From assembly GCA_037903475.1 (NCBI GenBank), contig JBAJFG010000140.1:2232001-2296000 (forward strand): a stretch of DNA of 64,000 nt, read 5' to 3'. Numbering within the stretch: the stretch's first letter is position 1; each line of letters begins with the position of its first letter. The stretch comes from Ancylostoma caninum. Lineage: Eukaryota; Nematoda; Chromadorea; Rhabditida; Ancylostomatidae. A program made the translations under genes and the position numbers. The notes below the pieces were generated by a model, which did not search any database, had not been told where the DNA came from, and was given only the letters and a program-made list of their open reading frames with translations. Below are positions 21,837 through 34,300 of the stretch, one piece after another.

Positions 21837-23142
21837 CTTGGGGTTCTAAGTAGCCCTAGATTGCGCTGCAGCCACAAACCTCTTAATGGTAAACACTTCT
21901 CGGTCCATATCTACTCCTCCCCTGCATAACCTCTTCAGCATAGTTATTTCGGAGATGCTGTGGGTCCTTCCTATGAATACCAAATTATCAGAAATGAACG
22001 ACGGCTAAGCGCTGCAATAGCTGGCATTTTTGTATCGAATAATGCAAAAGCTAATTTTCGCTGAATATTTCACAATTCCAAACTAGCCAGCAACAACAAA
22101 CTGAGAGCTGAAAATGCCTTAGTCTTTAGTTTTGCAAAAAGTAAGGTTTTGCCTCAGCTCACCTACACATTCTTATAGCTGAACATTTTTTGTTTAGTCA
22201 TAAAGGTCGTATTACGGTCTGCACTTCATGTGAATTACAGAACATTAAACAAACACATCTTATAAGGCAGTGTGATCGAATTTCGCATGCCACAGAAATA
22301 GTATCGGGTTGACGCATGATTATCCACTGTTTTTCTGGTCAATCGTTCGCTTGTTGAAATTGGCACCTTGTTTGCTTTTTCTAGTGCACGTTTTTCCACT
22401 ATTCATGTAATAAGAAAGCATACAAGATCCCATAGGGTAATGGTGCCAATTTTCGCGCCGTGATATTGTCTTGGAAGGAGCAAGACGATTAAGTAGATGA
22501 ACAACAATTGATGGGATACAAGACGCCAAACCGCGAATTATGTTGACAAACGCGAACTGTTATCCTGTTCCCGTAGTTTGGGCCATCATGCATATATATT
22601 TGTTCGAAGGTGCTCATTTTCCCCTACAAGACTGATGTAATGGTTCCCTGGTTAGTCCAGCGTAGCTCGAGTTGTAGCCTTTGGTGGGGTGAAAGACGAT
22701 TGATGCAGCAAACCGTTTCCATCTTCTACAGAGGGCATATATTTATTTATTTATTTATTTATTTGGAGACGCGGGCTAAGCCACGCGTAAATAAGGACAA
22801 TAACATATCAGTTATCATCAACATATGAAACGACATCAACATGTTCATACATTCAATGGTTATGGTTATCATATTCCAGATGACGGAGCAAGGCAATGCC
22901 GTCTCAAGCCGCCCCCTTAGAAATGACCGGGTGGGCGGGGCGTAACTCCAAGCGGAGGAGCCCACGTATAGTGGACGGATTATTTCGGTCATGCCTGATG
23001 TCCATGTTCTCCGTCAACCACCGACCCCTTGTCTCTCATAAAATTGAACACCAATAATTTGAACATTTCTGCATTCTAGCTACCAGACCTATTTGTCGGT
23101 TTTTGCCTCTTTTCCATTTCGAGGTAGTCCAGTTTTTCTTAC
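21837..23142. other. Noncoding stretch with (TTTA)n tract
   Basis: No gene was recognised. Contains a (TTTA)n tract at 22741-22764 followed by a GC-richer piece (22765-22790, 22880-22975) that looks like a dispersed repeat. Confidence 0.35.
22741..22764. repeat. (TTTA)n microsatellite
   Basis: Six perfect tetranucleotide copies. Confidence 0.95.
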
Positions 23143-23321
23143 TTTCGCCACGTACCCTCAGCCCCACGTTGGCGTCTTCCGATTCGCGGTATTATGAAGT
23201 GGTTACTCGAGAAAGCACTCGTACTGGTATTGATGCCCAGGCCACCCTTCTTGTGTTTCAAGTGGGCCGACAACGAATCAAGTCCCTCATAACAAAGCCT
23301 GCAACATATCAGCTGGCTATT
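23143..23321 (-). CDS. Candidate internal exon, possible zinc-finger-like
   Basis: The minus strand shows an acceptor (gctgcag ending at 23322), an open frame of 59 codons and a consensus donor (CGAAA|GTAAGA, intron from 23142). The peptide contains LICCRLCYEGLDSLSAHLKH, whose Cys-x2-Cys and His-x2-His spacing is reminiscent of a short C2H2 finger but does not match the classical 12-residue gap. The rest is basic (RIGRRQRGAEG). The plus strand also has a long open frame over the same bases, so strand choice rests on splice sites and the finger-like pattern. No neighbouring exon was found. Confidence 0.25.
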
Positions 23322-26300
23322 CTGCAGCAACTGGAATGCCGCAGCAGTTGCGAAGTATGGTGCGTGAAGATGAGGATGCTCAAAAAGTGTGGCTTTTTTT
23401 TGAAGGGAAAATTTTGTGACATCGCTTGGTCAAACGACGGAAAAGGCAAAATTTTAGAGAAGTCCATGAAGGCATTGCGGTGACCAGTTGCAAGGTTAGG
23501 AGACCAACTGCGAGCTGGGGTGGGTTGCTGCTTTCAATTTCCGGTGCGGCAATTGCATTGGACGTAAGGTTCTCTTGAGGCTCCAATTGAATAAAACAAC
23601 TAAATGAATTTTTCCCCCAAAGTTCACTTTGAACTTTTTTCATTCCAAACTTCGCATTGGTTTTACGGACATATTAGGCAGCTCAGTACTGAGTAAAAAA
23701 ATAAAAAATCGTTGACTATGGAGAGACTCAGTAGGTTATTATTCATGCTTTCGTGCAGAAATAAATTACAACTTGGCTTTTTTTTTCACGTATAAAGCAA
23801 AAATCTGACTACCGTGGGTGAACTTTTTACGGACACTCATCTCCCACATGCTTAACACCTGGTCATTTTGCCCCTTTCATCTTGAGAAGAAACAGTAAAG
23901 TGTGTTTCAAAAGGTGCCATAACCCACTACAGCACTTTATTAAACATTTTATATTGAAGTTGAACTGTCCTTTTTTAAGAAAAACCCTGAAACAACGGCT
24001 GCTGCTCTCTCTTAGCTGAAACTAAAGCGGGCTGGAAGTGAGTGACCGATGAAGTTCCCATATTTGTGCAATTCAGACGCTGCGCTGAAGGACTAGTGAA
24101 AACGATGGTTGTTCCCGAAATTCTGCGGATTTGGCAGCGAGTATGATTTCGGAATGATGGACAGGGGGGTGGGATGTCGCGAAGCAATCGCTCCTTTCCA
24201 AAGGAGGCTCGGTGCTCCGTACGCTCTGAAGGCAACTATGAACAACTGGCAACTATGTCAAGAACGAGGTGGAAAAGACTTCTGTTATTGTTCTTAATTT
24301 CACCAAAATTACCGTGCCTCTTGCTGATTTGGTTGATTAATGATTTTTGGTCTCATACTACATTGAATTTTTATAGGATGTGTTTGTCTCAATGAGAAAA
24401 CCACAAAATCCTCCATATAAGTGTTCATTTGCTTCCAGAATTATCAGGAAAACAAATTGTTAGCTTAGCACGCTACCGTAGTAATATCATCCCAATGTTT
24501 AATGCGTGGACTTTTACCGACAACCTGTAACAATACACAGCCATTCGATTGTCGTTTTCCTGGAGGTCTTTGGAAAGTTTTTTCTGTCAGAATTCTTTGT
24601 GTTCCATGGGAGTTTTTTACATTTGCAACGTTCAGCTTAGGTCTTCTATCAAATACCATTCCTTTTAATTTCTGCATTACTAGAAATAACAACACCAATA
24701 ATCACGTGACATTCAAACCACCAGCATTCCTCTGAGCAGCTACGTTTCTCCTGCAGATATGAATAGGTTGTGTGTATTCGCAATAATAATTTTCACTCTC
24801 TTCTCCCTGCTTTATGTTGCAGTACTCACTCCAATTTTAGAAGGCTCAGTGATCTAACTAAGACCATTATCTCAAATTCATCCTTTTATTATTACCCTTT
24901 GAGTACTTACACGTATTTCAATTCATTAAACCATTTACGACCGCGCTCCTTTCTGTTTTTGTATTGTCGCAATCTCCGCTTTCATTCGCTGTTCCGGAAC
25001 TTTTACAAATAGATCGTTATAATCGCAACAATTTGCAAGCTTTCTTCTGTTGATATGTGAGAAAAAATGACTCAAGGGCTCAACGATGTAGCAGAGTGTA
25101 CCACACGAGAACAACGCGTCGCAGTCGTCAATGGGATAAAACTGATAAACAAAGTGATATCTTGTGAATATGGGTATTGCCATTTTTTCATTTCCAGCTT
25201 TGACGCTTTTTCTGTTTTCTCGGTAAAGTCGTCTGACTATAGGCCTTCTCGCTGCATGACACGAGTTTTTACATAATCCGTCATGTGCACAAAGTGCGAA
25301 TATTCAAATGAGTGTATGCATTTCATAACGTTCGGTGCTCTCGTTGCATAACGGTATTTTCATTTTTCTGCAACACCGCGACACCGTACCTGGTTTCCTT
25401 GCTTCCTAAGTCAGGTATCACTTTTTGCTTTTTTCGCGAAGAAGTGAAAAATGCATAATGTGTGCTTAACGTCGTTTTTTTCACTTCCAAAAGTCTGCTT
25501 TGATCTTGGGTGATCTTTCGGAAGTTTACCTCCTTTTAAGGCATGAGTATATTGGGTTCAGCATGGTCCTTTCTTCGAAATGCGATTTTCAACTCCATCT
25601 CGCTGATTTTTTATGCCGCAGCCGTAACTGCAGACCAAGTCACAGACGAGCTTCCTAAACTACCACGCTGTATACAGTTTGAGGTTTCATGAATTGCTGG
25701 ATTTCTCTGCAGTTGTAGGCACATACGTTAGAACGGCTATATTCTCAATTAGTGGAAGGTTTCGCTTCATCTTTTAAGCTTCTCTTCGGTGTCTAGTTTT
25801 TCTATTTGAATTAGGAGGTCATCCAGTCTGATAGGGAAAGTTGCTCATTCGCTGTATAAAACATTCTTCACATCTACTTTTTAGTAAGAAGAAATCCGAT
25901 TAAAAAAGGGTCCGTCCGCTATGCTAACTGGAATAAGGTTGCGAGTCCATCTGCGCAGCCTTTTTTTTAAAATACAAATATCGAATAAATAGGGGTAACT
26001 CTAAGTATAACCCCTGCCTACACAGGGCCCCTAAGCTCTCAAAGGCTATTTTTTTCATAGCTCTTTCATGCTAGTATTTTCTCCTGAGGTGCCACAATGT
26101 GCTGTAAAAAAACCTTTAACCAACTATGAAAATCGCTTTGTGAAGGCGGAAGATCGAAAGATCTTGTTGAAGCAGAAGGCTTGCACGAATTGAGAACTGT
26201 ACATAATTGTATAGCATCTACAGTATATAATCTACTGTAATTACGTATTAATGCACCTCCATGAACACTCGGATATGTGTTTTCAAGTGTTCTGCTCTTA

Positions 26301-26499
26301 TGACGCAGATCTTGCTAATTGTTGCTTGAACCTAGACATTAACTAACATCATTCGCCTTTTTGTCTTGCTTCCACAAATGAGTCGCCATAAACTCGAAAT
26401 CGAGTTTTGACTTTTAGCAGACAAATGAATGTGCTACCTTATAGTACATTATCATTAATCATTACGGTCATTCTATATAACGGTAGCCTGATTACATGT
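23322..26499. other. Noncoding stretch, no gene recognised
   Basis: Short open frames only. Around 23900-24240 a mariner-like end is suggested by tgtttcaaaaggtgccataaccc, but no transposase was found, so no element is called. 25800-26480 is AT-rich and featureless. Confidence 0.35.
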
Positions 26500-27050
26500 G
26501 TGTCTGTATGTATTTAAGTATGTAAGGATGTCAGTATGTGTGTCAGATCGTTACAAAATTCTACGAATGGTCAGTGATTGTGATTGTGAGATCATGTAAA
26601 GGGCTAGAAAGTGGTGTGGTGTGGTGGAGTGGGGTAGGGAGGAGATCGAGCAGAAGGTCGGGTGATGTGTAACGGGTACATGTAGTAGGCGCTATGATAA
26701 GGGTGCGCCGGCACCCAACAGTGGCGGAGACGGTCCACCGCTGTGATGAGGGCGCATCGGCGCCCAAGAGTGGGGAACACTACAAGGCGGATTCAACACT
26801 GCGCCCTTCCCTCAAGCATTTTCCTCTCACAATCAGGATCTAAATAATTTTCTTCCACATTCTCTAACCCCGACCTATTCAATTTGCTTCTGAATCGACT
26901 CCCTCCATTCTGTTTATATACACCGGGAGCCTTATCAGTTAAATTACCATAACTGTCAACTAAAAATAAATCATTCCAAGAGATCATTCAATTAATGGCG
27001 CCTACGGCTGTGAAAAATGCGAGTGACGCGAGCATGGCTAGAAGTCTGGA
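26500..27050 (+). mobile_element. Minisatellite-bearing repeat element, copy 2
   Basis: Collinear with 17566-18535: the left flank gtgtcagatcgttacaaaat with ggtcagtgattgtgattgtg, then only two GC-rich core units (gcgccggcacccaacagtgg and gcatcggcgcccaagagtgg), then the shared right part (ctgaatcgactccctccatt, tttatatacaccggga) and the end near gcgagtgacgcgagcat. The smaller core shows that unit number varies between copies. Confidence 0.65.
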
Positions 27051-27868
27051 AGTCCGGCGATAGGGGCCAGACTGGCACATAAATAAATGAGTAGATCAAT
27101 ATAAGGCTGCTGCGAAAATACTATTGTAGTTGTCTATAATAAATAAAAGTAGTTGTAGTAGTTGTCAAAAAAAAGATAAAAGTAGCTGTAGTTGCCTATA
27201 ACAAATACTATTGTAGTTGCAGCTCCGCAAGATGCAGAAATAAGTTCTGCCCTCCAACCAAATTTGATGAACTCTGAGCCAACCATTATGTCCTTCCGAC
27301 AGGGCTTTTCCTACAGTGTATTTGATAGTGTAGCTATTTATGCTGTACTGCGAAAGCAGTTCATCCTAGCAGGTAACGTCCCGGAGCAACAGCTCCTCCC
27401 CCCTCCCCCTCCCCCCCTTCGACGCGGTGCACGGCTAAAATCTTGCAAAATTGCACGTACAGAACTAGAAAATTTTGTACCATCAGGTTTTCTTTGTATA
27501 GGAGGTCTGTTGAAAGAGCTGTTCACTCTCGCTCTGTTTGACTCATTAATTAATTATATCAATCAATTAATTAGTCTATTTGTTAACGTCATACCTGTGC
27601 TTCTTTGCGCTGCGGGTAAGCGGCTTATTAGGCAGTATGGCTTGGTAAAACGTGATTTTCTACAATCGAGCTTGGTTCTTTCAGCGTAATGGAGTATACA
27701 CCTTTCTCACATGTACTCAACACTTTCCACATTCATATAGTATTTGTACATGCTATGATTTGTTGCCACTGTGAAGCACTTCAACTGTCATGTAGTTATA
27801 GATAAAATAAATAAATAAATAAATAAATAAGTAAATAGAAAGAGCCTAGCATGATAGAACAAAAAGTA
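27051..27868. other. Noncoding stretch with short repeats
   Basis: Contains actattgtagttg words three times around 27120-27225, a C-rich tract at about 27398-27418 and an (AAAT)n tract at 27804-27830. A 165-codon plus frame spans 27192-27689 but starts at a non-ATG-like context, crosses the C-rich tract and has no recognisable domain, so it is not called. Confidence 0.35.
27804..27830. repeat. (AAAT)n microsatellite
   Basis: About six copies of aaat, continuing degenerately to 27838. Confidence 0.9.
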
Positions 27869-28006
27869 TTAGGTTCCCTCATAATCAGTGCCGCTTTCTT
27901 CGCGATTTTTTTCTTCGCTAGAAAATAACGCTTCTTGAGTTGTTCTATGTTCCTTTTCACTTAGTAACGGTACTACCAGAAGTAGTATCCACATTCGAAA
28001 TCTCAT
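27869..28006 (-). CDS. Short frame with signal-peptide-like start
   Basis: An ATG at 28006 opens 45 codons: MRFRMWILLLVVPLLS is a textbook-like hydrophobic leader, followed by a Glu/Lys/Asn/Ser-rich hydrophilic tail ending GTDYEGT. It is either a tiny secreted peptide or the first exon of a gene whose other exons were not found. Another ATG frame of 94 codons (28112-28396, minus) lies just upstream and ends with a hydrophobic segment (LIVGLLLLFLSGWIV); the two are in different contexts and no splice connection is evident. Chance cannot be excluded. Confidence 0.2.
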   Translation of the reverse strand: MRFRMWILLLVVPLLSEKEHRTTQEALFSSEEKNREESGTDYEGT

Positions 28007-28396
28007 GCTCCAGCGCTTCAATGAAGGCTGGAATGCAGCACAATCATTTCCCGATCTCAACGAAATTTCTGCAGAAGAACAATTAGCAAAGCCAAGACAG
28101 AAAATGCTCAACTAGTTTAAGTAGGGCGGTACAATCCACCCGGACAGAAAGAGAAGAAGGAGCCCGACGATCAAATTTCGACGACCAGGAACTTTTGGTA
28201 GCCGTGGAAGGGAAGCGGGTTCGACTGACAAGATTCTTCGGAAACGCAGTCTGCTAGTTTCACTGCAGAAAAATCGGTGGAATTCGGACAGGATCAGCTT
28301 TGTTTCTGTCTGAGAGTCCATCGGTATCCATTCAGCCAGTCTGAATGCCATTTCGCAGGTTTTTGGGAGGAGAAACGCTGGTGGAATGACCCACAT

Positions 28397-31300
28397 TGAA
28401 GCCTTCGGCCGGGATTATTGTTGTCAAGTTTTCTTCCTCTTCCACGGCTGTTCCAATTTCTTGATGCTCGAGATTTTATGGTCGACTTCTTTCTTTCTCT
28501 GTGTAGGTTTTATATCATGAATATAGTCCATTTTTCAACTCGGCTTTGCCGACTGTTCCTTCGCTAAAGCGATGGCTAAGATCAGATCAAAGAGAATTGT
28601 CTTCATGAAAAAAACCATTTGAAAGGCGTTATTTCCCAATGGGAAAAGAAGTTGCGAAAAAACCGCATTAGTTATGCACCAACCTTTTATCAATACTGTC
28701 ACAAATGCGACAAAGGGCAGAAATGACCACGTTTAAAATCGACAGATGAGCTGCATCAAACTCGATAGAGCATAACTTGAACATCACAGCAGAGAACAAA
28801 AAAAACTTCATGGCAAATCTACGGTACAGTAAGTCTTCCCAAAGAATTACACGGACTGTCCACAAAACTCAGAAGTCATTGAGACCCCCTTTGAACGATG
28901 AAATCCTAAACATTTAAGTGTTTATGCATGCGTTGCAACATGCACGGACACATCTCGCCGAGGAACAGGCGTCATAAATACAATAAAGAGCAAATTTAGC
29001 AAGCTAAAGATTCAAGATGCACAATGACTGCTCTTAATATACCCTCTTCATAAGCTCCCTAGTAGTCTTTGTGGCGTCCTCAACGTTGCACACAAAATGT
29101 TCGATGCCTGCAAAGTAATGCAAGCTATAAACAGATGTCCTTTCTCTGTTCCGATAAGCTGGGATAGAAGCAGACTATGCGCTTTTTCAACAATGTGCAC
29201 ACATCTTCTTGCACGCCTATGCATATAATATTAATAGCTTTCAAGCAGTACAATCAGCGTACCGTTCATGCGCTGCTCCAGACGGCATTTTATCTTTAGT
29301 CTCATTACCTCTTATTAGTCTTCTAGAGACAATGAAGGGCAATTAGTCTGTGAACCTTTCGAGGAATCGCTTCATTGTCGTAGTTTTTATCCAGGGCCGT
29401 GCTCCATTTATTACAAATTTGCACGGCAGGTGCTTCTTCGCGTCCTAAACGCGACTGCAGCAGAACACCTGAATGTGCACAATGATCACATCTGTAGCTG
29501 CTAGAAGCAATTTGAGCTTGCCGTAGAAATGTAACGTGTCGTAGCTACTGAACTGGTCCTCACCTTCATGCAATTAAAGAAGAGAAATCTGGTGTTGTTG
29601 TGAATTATTTTCACGAAAACGCTTAATAAGTCCAGGAAGTGGTTCCAATTTAGGAAAAGCCACTTCTTCTGCTTACACCTCACGCAATCTGGCCAACAAG
29701 AAGAAACTTTCTCCAGAACTTACTTCCGGGAATGGATGTCATTTTTTTGCATGTAGCCCGGGGTAGGATCGAAAAGGACATTTTGTTTTTTATTATCTTT
29801 AATTTCTAATCTTTCTTAAACAGGTGTTTACTTGTGTATTACTATAGATTAGCACTCATAGCCCTCCTTCGGAGTTTTTTCTCTCCATTTCTGCTTTGGC
29901 TTTCTCCTACAATAGAGTACCTATATAAGTATTTTAGAAGCCTAGGCGATTCAAGAACGAACAGCTGTTCTTTTTAAATCTCCGTCTTCTGAAATGCGTA
30001 ATAAGATTTTTGGAGTAGTAAAAGAAAGATGTGTGGGAATTCCCAAGCGATTAGAAAAAAAACCCAATAACTCCAAAGTACTGCACGTACACGGTAGTGC
30101 CTTGTACACCCTTCACTCTTAGCTGGTTGGGCTGAATAAAGGCCACACGAGGTGTAGAAAATTCGAGTACTTCTAATACATGTGGGTTGTTGAATTGGAA
30201 CGATTATGCAGATGTAGGCCTGTTATGATGCCAGAAAAGTAGACGAGTTATGCTGCCAGAAAATGAAAGATACTTGAACTTTAGTCGTATTACACGACGA
30301 TCACCTGACGGCGTCGATAACGTGCCGTTGAATGAAATATGCGTACCGACACGTGAGCCTGTAGTTCTCCAATGTCGTGACACTCATAAACTGATTAAGT
30401 TTGCAATAGGGATTACTACATACAGTAGGCGTCAAAGGGGGGAGGGAAGGGGAAGTGGCGGGGTGTTTTTCACGGCCTCGAAAAGCACACAGCACGACCG
30501 CGCCGACCACTACATAAGGGTTGTCACCGCAATGGCAAATCAGGGTCCTTAGTTTTTCATCATATTTGATGCGAGCTACCACGAACACCATTTATCTATC
30601 AAGAAAACAATATAGTTCGTTGTCCCGGAGAGGATTCGTGTGCGAGCGGCGCGGTCGCGCAGCGTGATTTTCGAAGCCGCGAAATGCGCGCAGGTATTGA
30701 CACCCGCCGGAAATTTTGCGCCTTCCATTCATCGACTGACTGTTACCTACCTCATGCTAGAAAACTGTAGACGAGAGGATATGATGTAGGCCAGAAATAA
30801 TTCTATCCCATAATTTTTAATCTTGTACGGGATACCGCTGTATGAGGAAAGATTGTCGTTGTCACCTGAGCGTTACTTCCGCCAGAGGATAATCTTGGCT
30901 GTTAGGAGTCTACCTGGATCGGATGTTTACTAGTGTACTAAGTGGTTCGTCGCTGCAACGTCCGGCCATAATGCACAGGTGACGAATTATCGCGTTAGTT
31001 AGAGGCATTTCTCTTCCTCTTAGCTCCCTCTTGAAGCATAGACCTGACGTTCCAGGAGTTCAAAGAGTGTGTTGGATCCATGAACGCTCTCGGCAAAGGT
31101 ATTGGGACCATATAGAATGGGGGACTTGGTGACCAAAAGGAAGTGATTCGCTCACTCAAACTCAGGCAAGCCAGAACTGCAGCAGAAAGCCAGAAAGGTC
31201 AACAGTTACCCTGCGGTCCTTCCGTGTTGCTGCTGCAGTCCTTCTGTTTGCTGCGGTCCTTCTGCACCTTACTATCACTGCGTTTCTTGCTTCTCAAGCA

Positions 31301-34300
31301 CATGATCGGAATTTTTTCAGCTGGGACTCTTGTCCATGTTTATGTGGTAACTATACCCACTTTCACCTGCTCACTCATGAAGGCGTGACAGATCACTTCA
31401 CTCCACAGAACGTCCACAGCCCTCGCCACAGCTGCCATAGTCAGCTTTCCAAGAAAGCTTGTCGCTTGCCCTCTTGCATCTGCTTCTGAGTTAATCCGCA
31501 TTTGTCAGGATTCATTTATTTATTTATTCATCTAATGCACCGAGAAAAGGTCCACCACAATATAACAGTTAGTGCGTACTCACAGATACGTATACAGTCA
31601 GTGTACGCTATATGTATGTGGGTAAAAATCAAACATAGCTGGTTGACATTCGAATATGGGCATTCTTACTCCACCTAATGGCACTAAAGAACGGGAATTT
31701 TCATAGAAAAAAATTCATGGTATTTTTAGTATCTATTTATAGTAACTACTAGAAGAGCCTCACCTTCTTCCTTTTTCTTTTTCATGATTTTATTCTTTTT
31801 ATATTCCCCGAATGTCTGTCCGATTTACTTGCACCACACTGCTTCTCTTCTCATCTTACATAATTTGTTTAGTTTCCATTAAAACATCTATTTGCTCGGA
31901 AGCTTACACTTGCTTCTATGCACAAACGTCTCTGCAAGCACAGATCTGACTGGTCGCCCTCTCAAACGAACGACCTCCAGCCGTCTATTCCTGGCGATGA
32001 ACATATTGAATGTACAGACCCCCACTTCGTGTTTACTTTAGGGCTCCCCCAAAAAGTCCGCAAATGCAGAACGGTGTCCTTCTGCAGCCGGGAAACCAAC
32101 TGGGTTCAGGCCCCGGCACGAGCCTGTATTAGGGTCGTAGCCAAAACGAAGCCCCCTTTGAAAAATGCAGATTTTACGAAGCCCCCTCTGAAAATAACAA
32201 TAGGTAGAAGGGAATGACCGCATCCAGTGATAGCAATTCTACAAGAATTCTCCGTGATTGCAATTAAAGCAATTAGTAGCAATCAAAAGACGATAACCCA
32301 TTGTGAAACCACAAAACATAACTGCAATAACCAGTGTAAACCGACAAAACATAACTATAATTCTTTACCAAGAGCAACCAATGAATGGACCATTCCACAC
32401 TGCGGCAGAAATTATACTGACGGAATCAGGAAACGATAAGGTCAACATTGGTCGCCAAAAGCCGAACAGAACAACAAACTAATCGAGAATAAAGGAATAA
32501 AAACTCTGGAAAAAGTAGAGACCAAACTAATGAGAGTAGCGTTCGTAGAAAAAAAAGGACCGAGGCTTTCAAAGGGGCTTTCAAATGATTCCAATTCCCG
32601 CGCTGGGTCGATTGGGTCGGCGTTCTGCTTTGGAGCGCGGCTAAACGGTTTGCCAATGTTCCTTGGAGCGAGCGTAGAAGGACAAATACTCGGAAGATAG
32701 GAGATGATAAGTGATAGTATGTGAGGCGTATGAAAGCACATACCTCCAAGTATAGGGTACATGGTAGGGGGTTGGTAACTTATGTGTTTGAATAGGGACA
32801 TTATGCCCCCGACAGGCTCAGCTTGTAGCCCAGCCTGTCGAAAATAGGCTGGTCCCTTTACCGAGCATACAATTCCTGGATTCACATAAGTTTTGTGATC
32901 TGACATCATAGATTTATTTTGAGTGCTATGACGCTTCTTAACCCCAAATTTGGTGTCAATCGGTTGAGTCTCGACTCAACGGGAGAGCCTTGCAACCACT
33001 CAGACTCAGAATGTGAGCGTATACTTTTCTAGTTCACATAAATTTAGATTGTCTCTCCCAAGATCTTCTAGTGTTCCCTTAGTTCTCATCTCACTGAAGA
33101 TTCCAGCTCAATCCATGCAGATTCCGCGGCGCAGGAGTCGTTTAAGTCCTCCGGATTATGGGAACCTGTACATGATCTGCTCCAATCGAACTTTTCAACA
33201 TCGATCGCCGCAATTGCTCTGCTAAAGCTACGAGCAGTTCTTTTGCGAGCCTTTTTCGTCTTTCATTGCCTTTATCAACGCATTTCTTTTCTTTGGACCA
33301 ACGAACACCTCAAAGTTTTTCTGGGGCTCGGCCCCGAACCCGCACGAAGCCCCTTTTGTTTTCCGACCCTTTTACGAAGCCCAGCTTGCCCACCGACAAG
33401 CTGCGCTGGGGCCTGACTGGGTTACGTCACACGATTTTGACATATGCGGGCTTTTTCTCTATCTACGACACATGTCCATGCTCATATGCAATAATACATA
33501 GCTATAGAGGTCTTTTCAACGGATATGACGAACGAGGCTACAGCACCACTTCGAGCCTTGCACTATCGGTGCGTGGCGTAAAACTGCGTCATTTATAGGG
33601 TGCGTTTGCAGAAGCTGTCTGAGCTGTTGCAAGCGAAAAAAAGCGTCCTTCCAAGATTATAGGTTTTTCGTCTCTGGATGCTAAGGGCAGTGGTGAATGT
33701 CGAGAGTGTTGAGAAATGCTGAAAAACTAATCCCTAACTCCATAGGGCATGGCCTGCACATGCGAGTGTGTTCATTTCGTTCAAAATTACTCTGCCTTCT
33801 ATGCACTCCTTATCTAGACCCTATTCCGGAGGTGAGATAGTAATACGTGGGAGCCAGTTATCATTATTTGCTTTTCTATCACTTCGTTTTGGAAAGATTT
33901 ACTCAAGTTCTCTGAACTCTGCTTCTAAATTTTACCTGTCTCCCCTTGACGGAAACAATTTCCACAAAGTTTCCATGAAATGGGACGGAAATTTTCTCAC
34001 TGCACGTGAAAAGGAGCTGTAAATTCGAGGGAGAAAAGTGGGAAAATTGTTTCTTACTGCTTACTGTAACTACACGCACTTCCTCCTCTTCCGCCCTGCC
34101 GGAAAAAGAAATCCTGTGTTCATAATTTAGTTATGGGTGGAGCTCTATATTCTAGTGCGACTGCTATCCTTCCGACACATGTGAACTAAGCATAAGGTTT
34201 TTAAATTGCTATATCCTACGTAATAGTATTGAATGCCTCTTACAACTCATTTCCTGAAGAATCGCCTGCTGTAGAGGAACTTTGGAAGCGAGTTCAGGCT

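Noticed and set aside
23880..24240. Another mariner or Tc1 element
   Set aside because: Only a vague end-like sequence was seen; no transposase motif or matching inverted end was found.
27192..27689. 165-codon plus frame
   Set aside because: It has a Pro run from a C-rich tract, no domain and no supporting splice or end signals.
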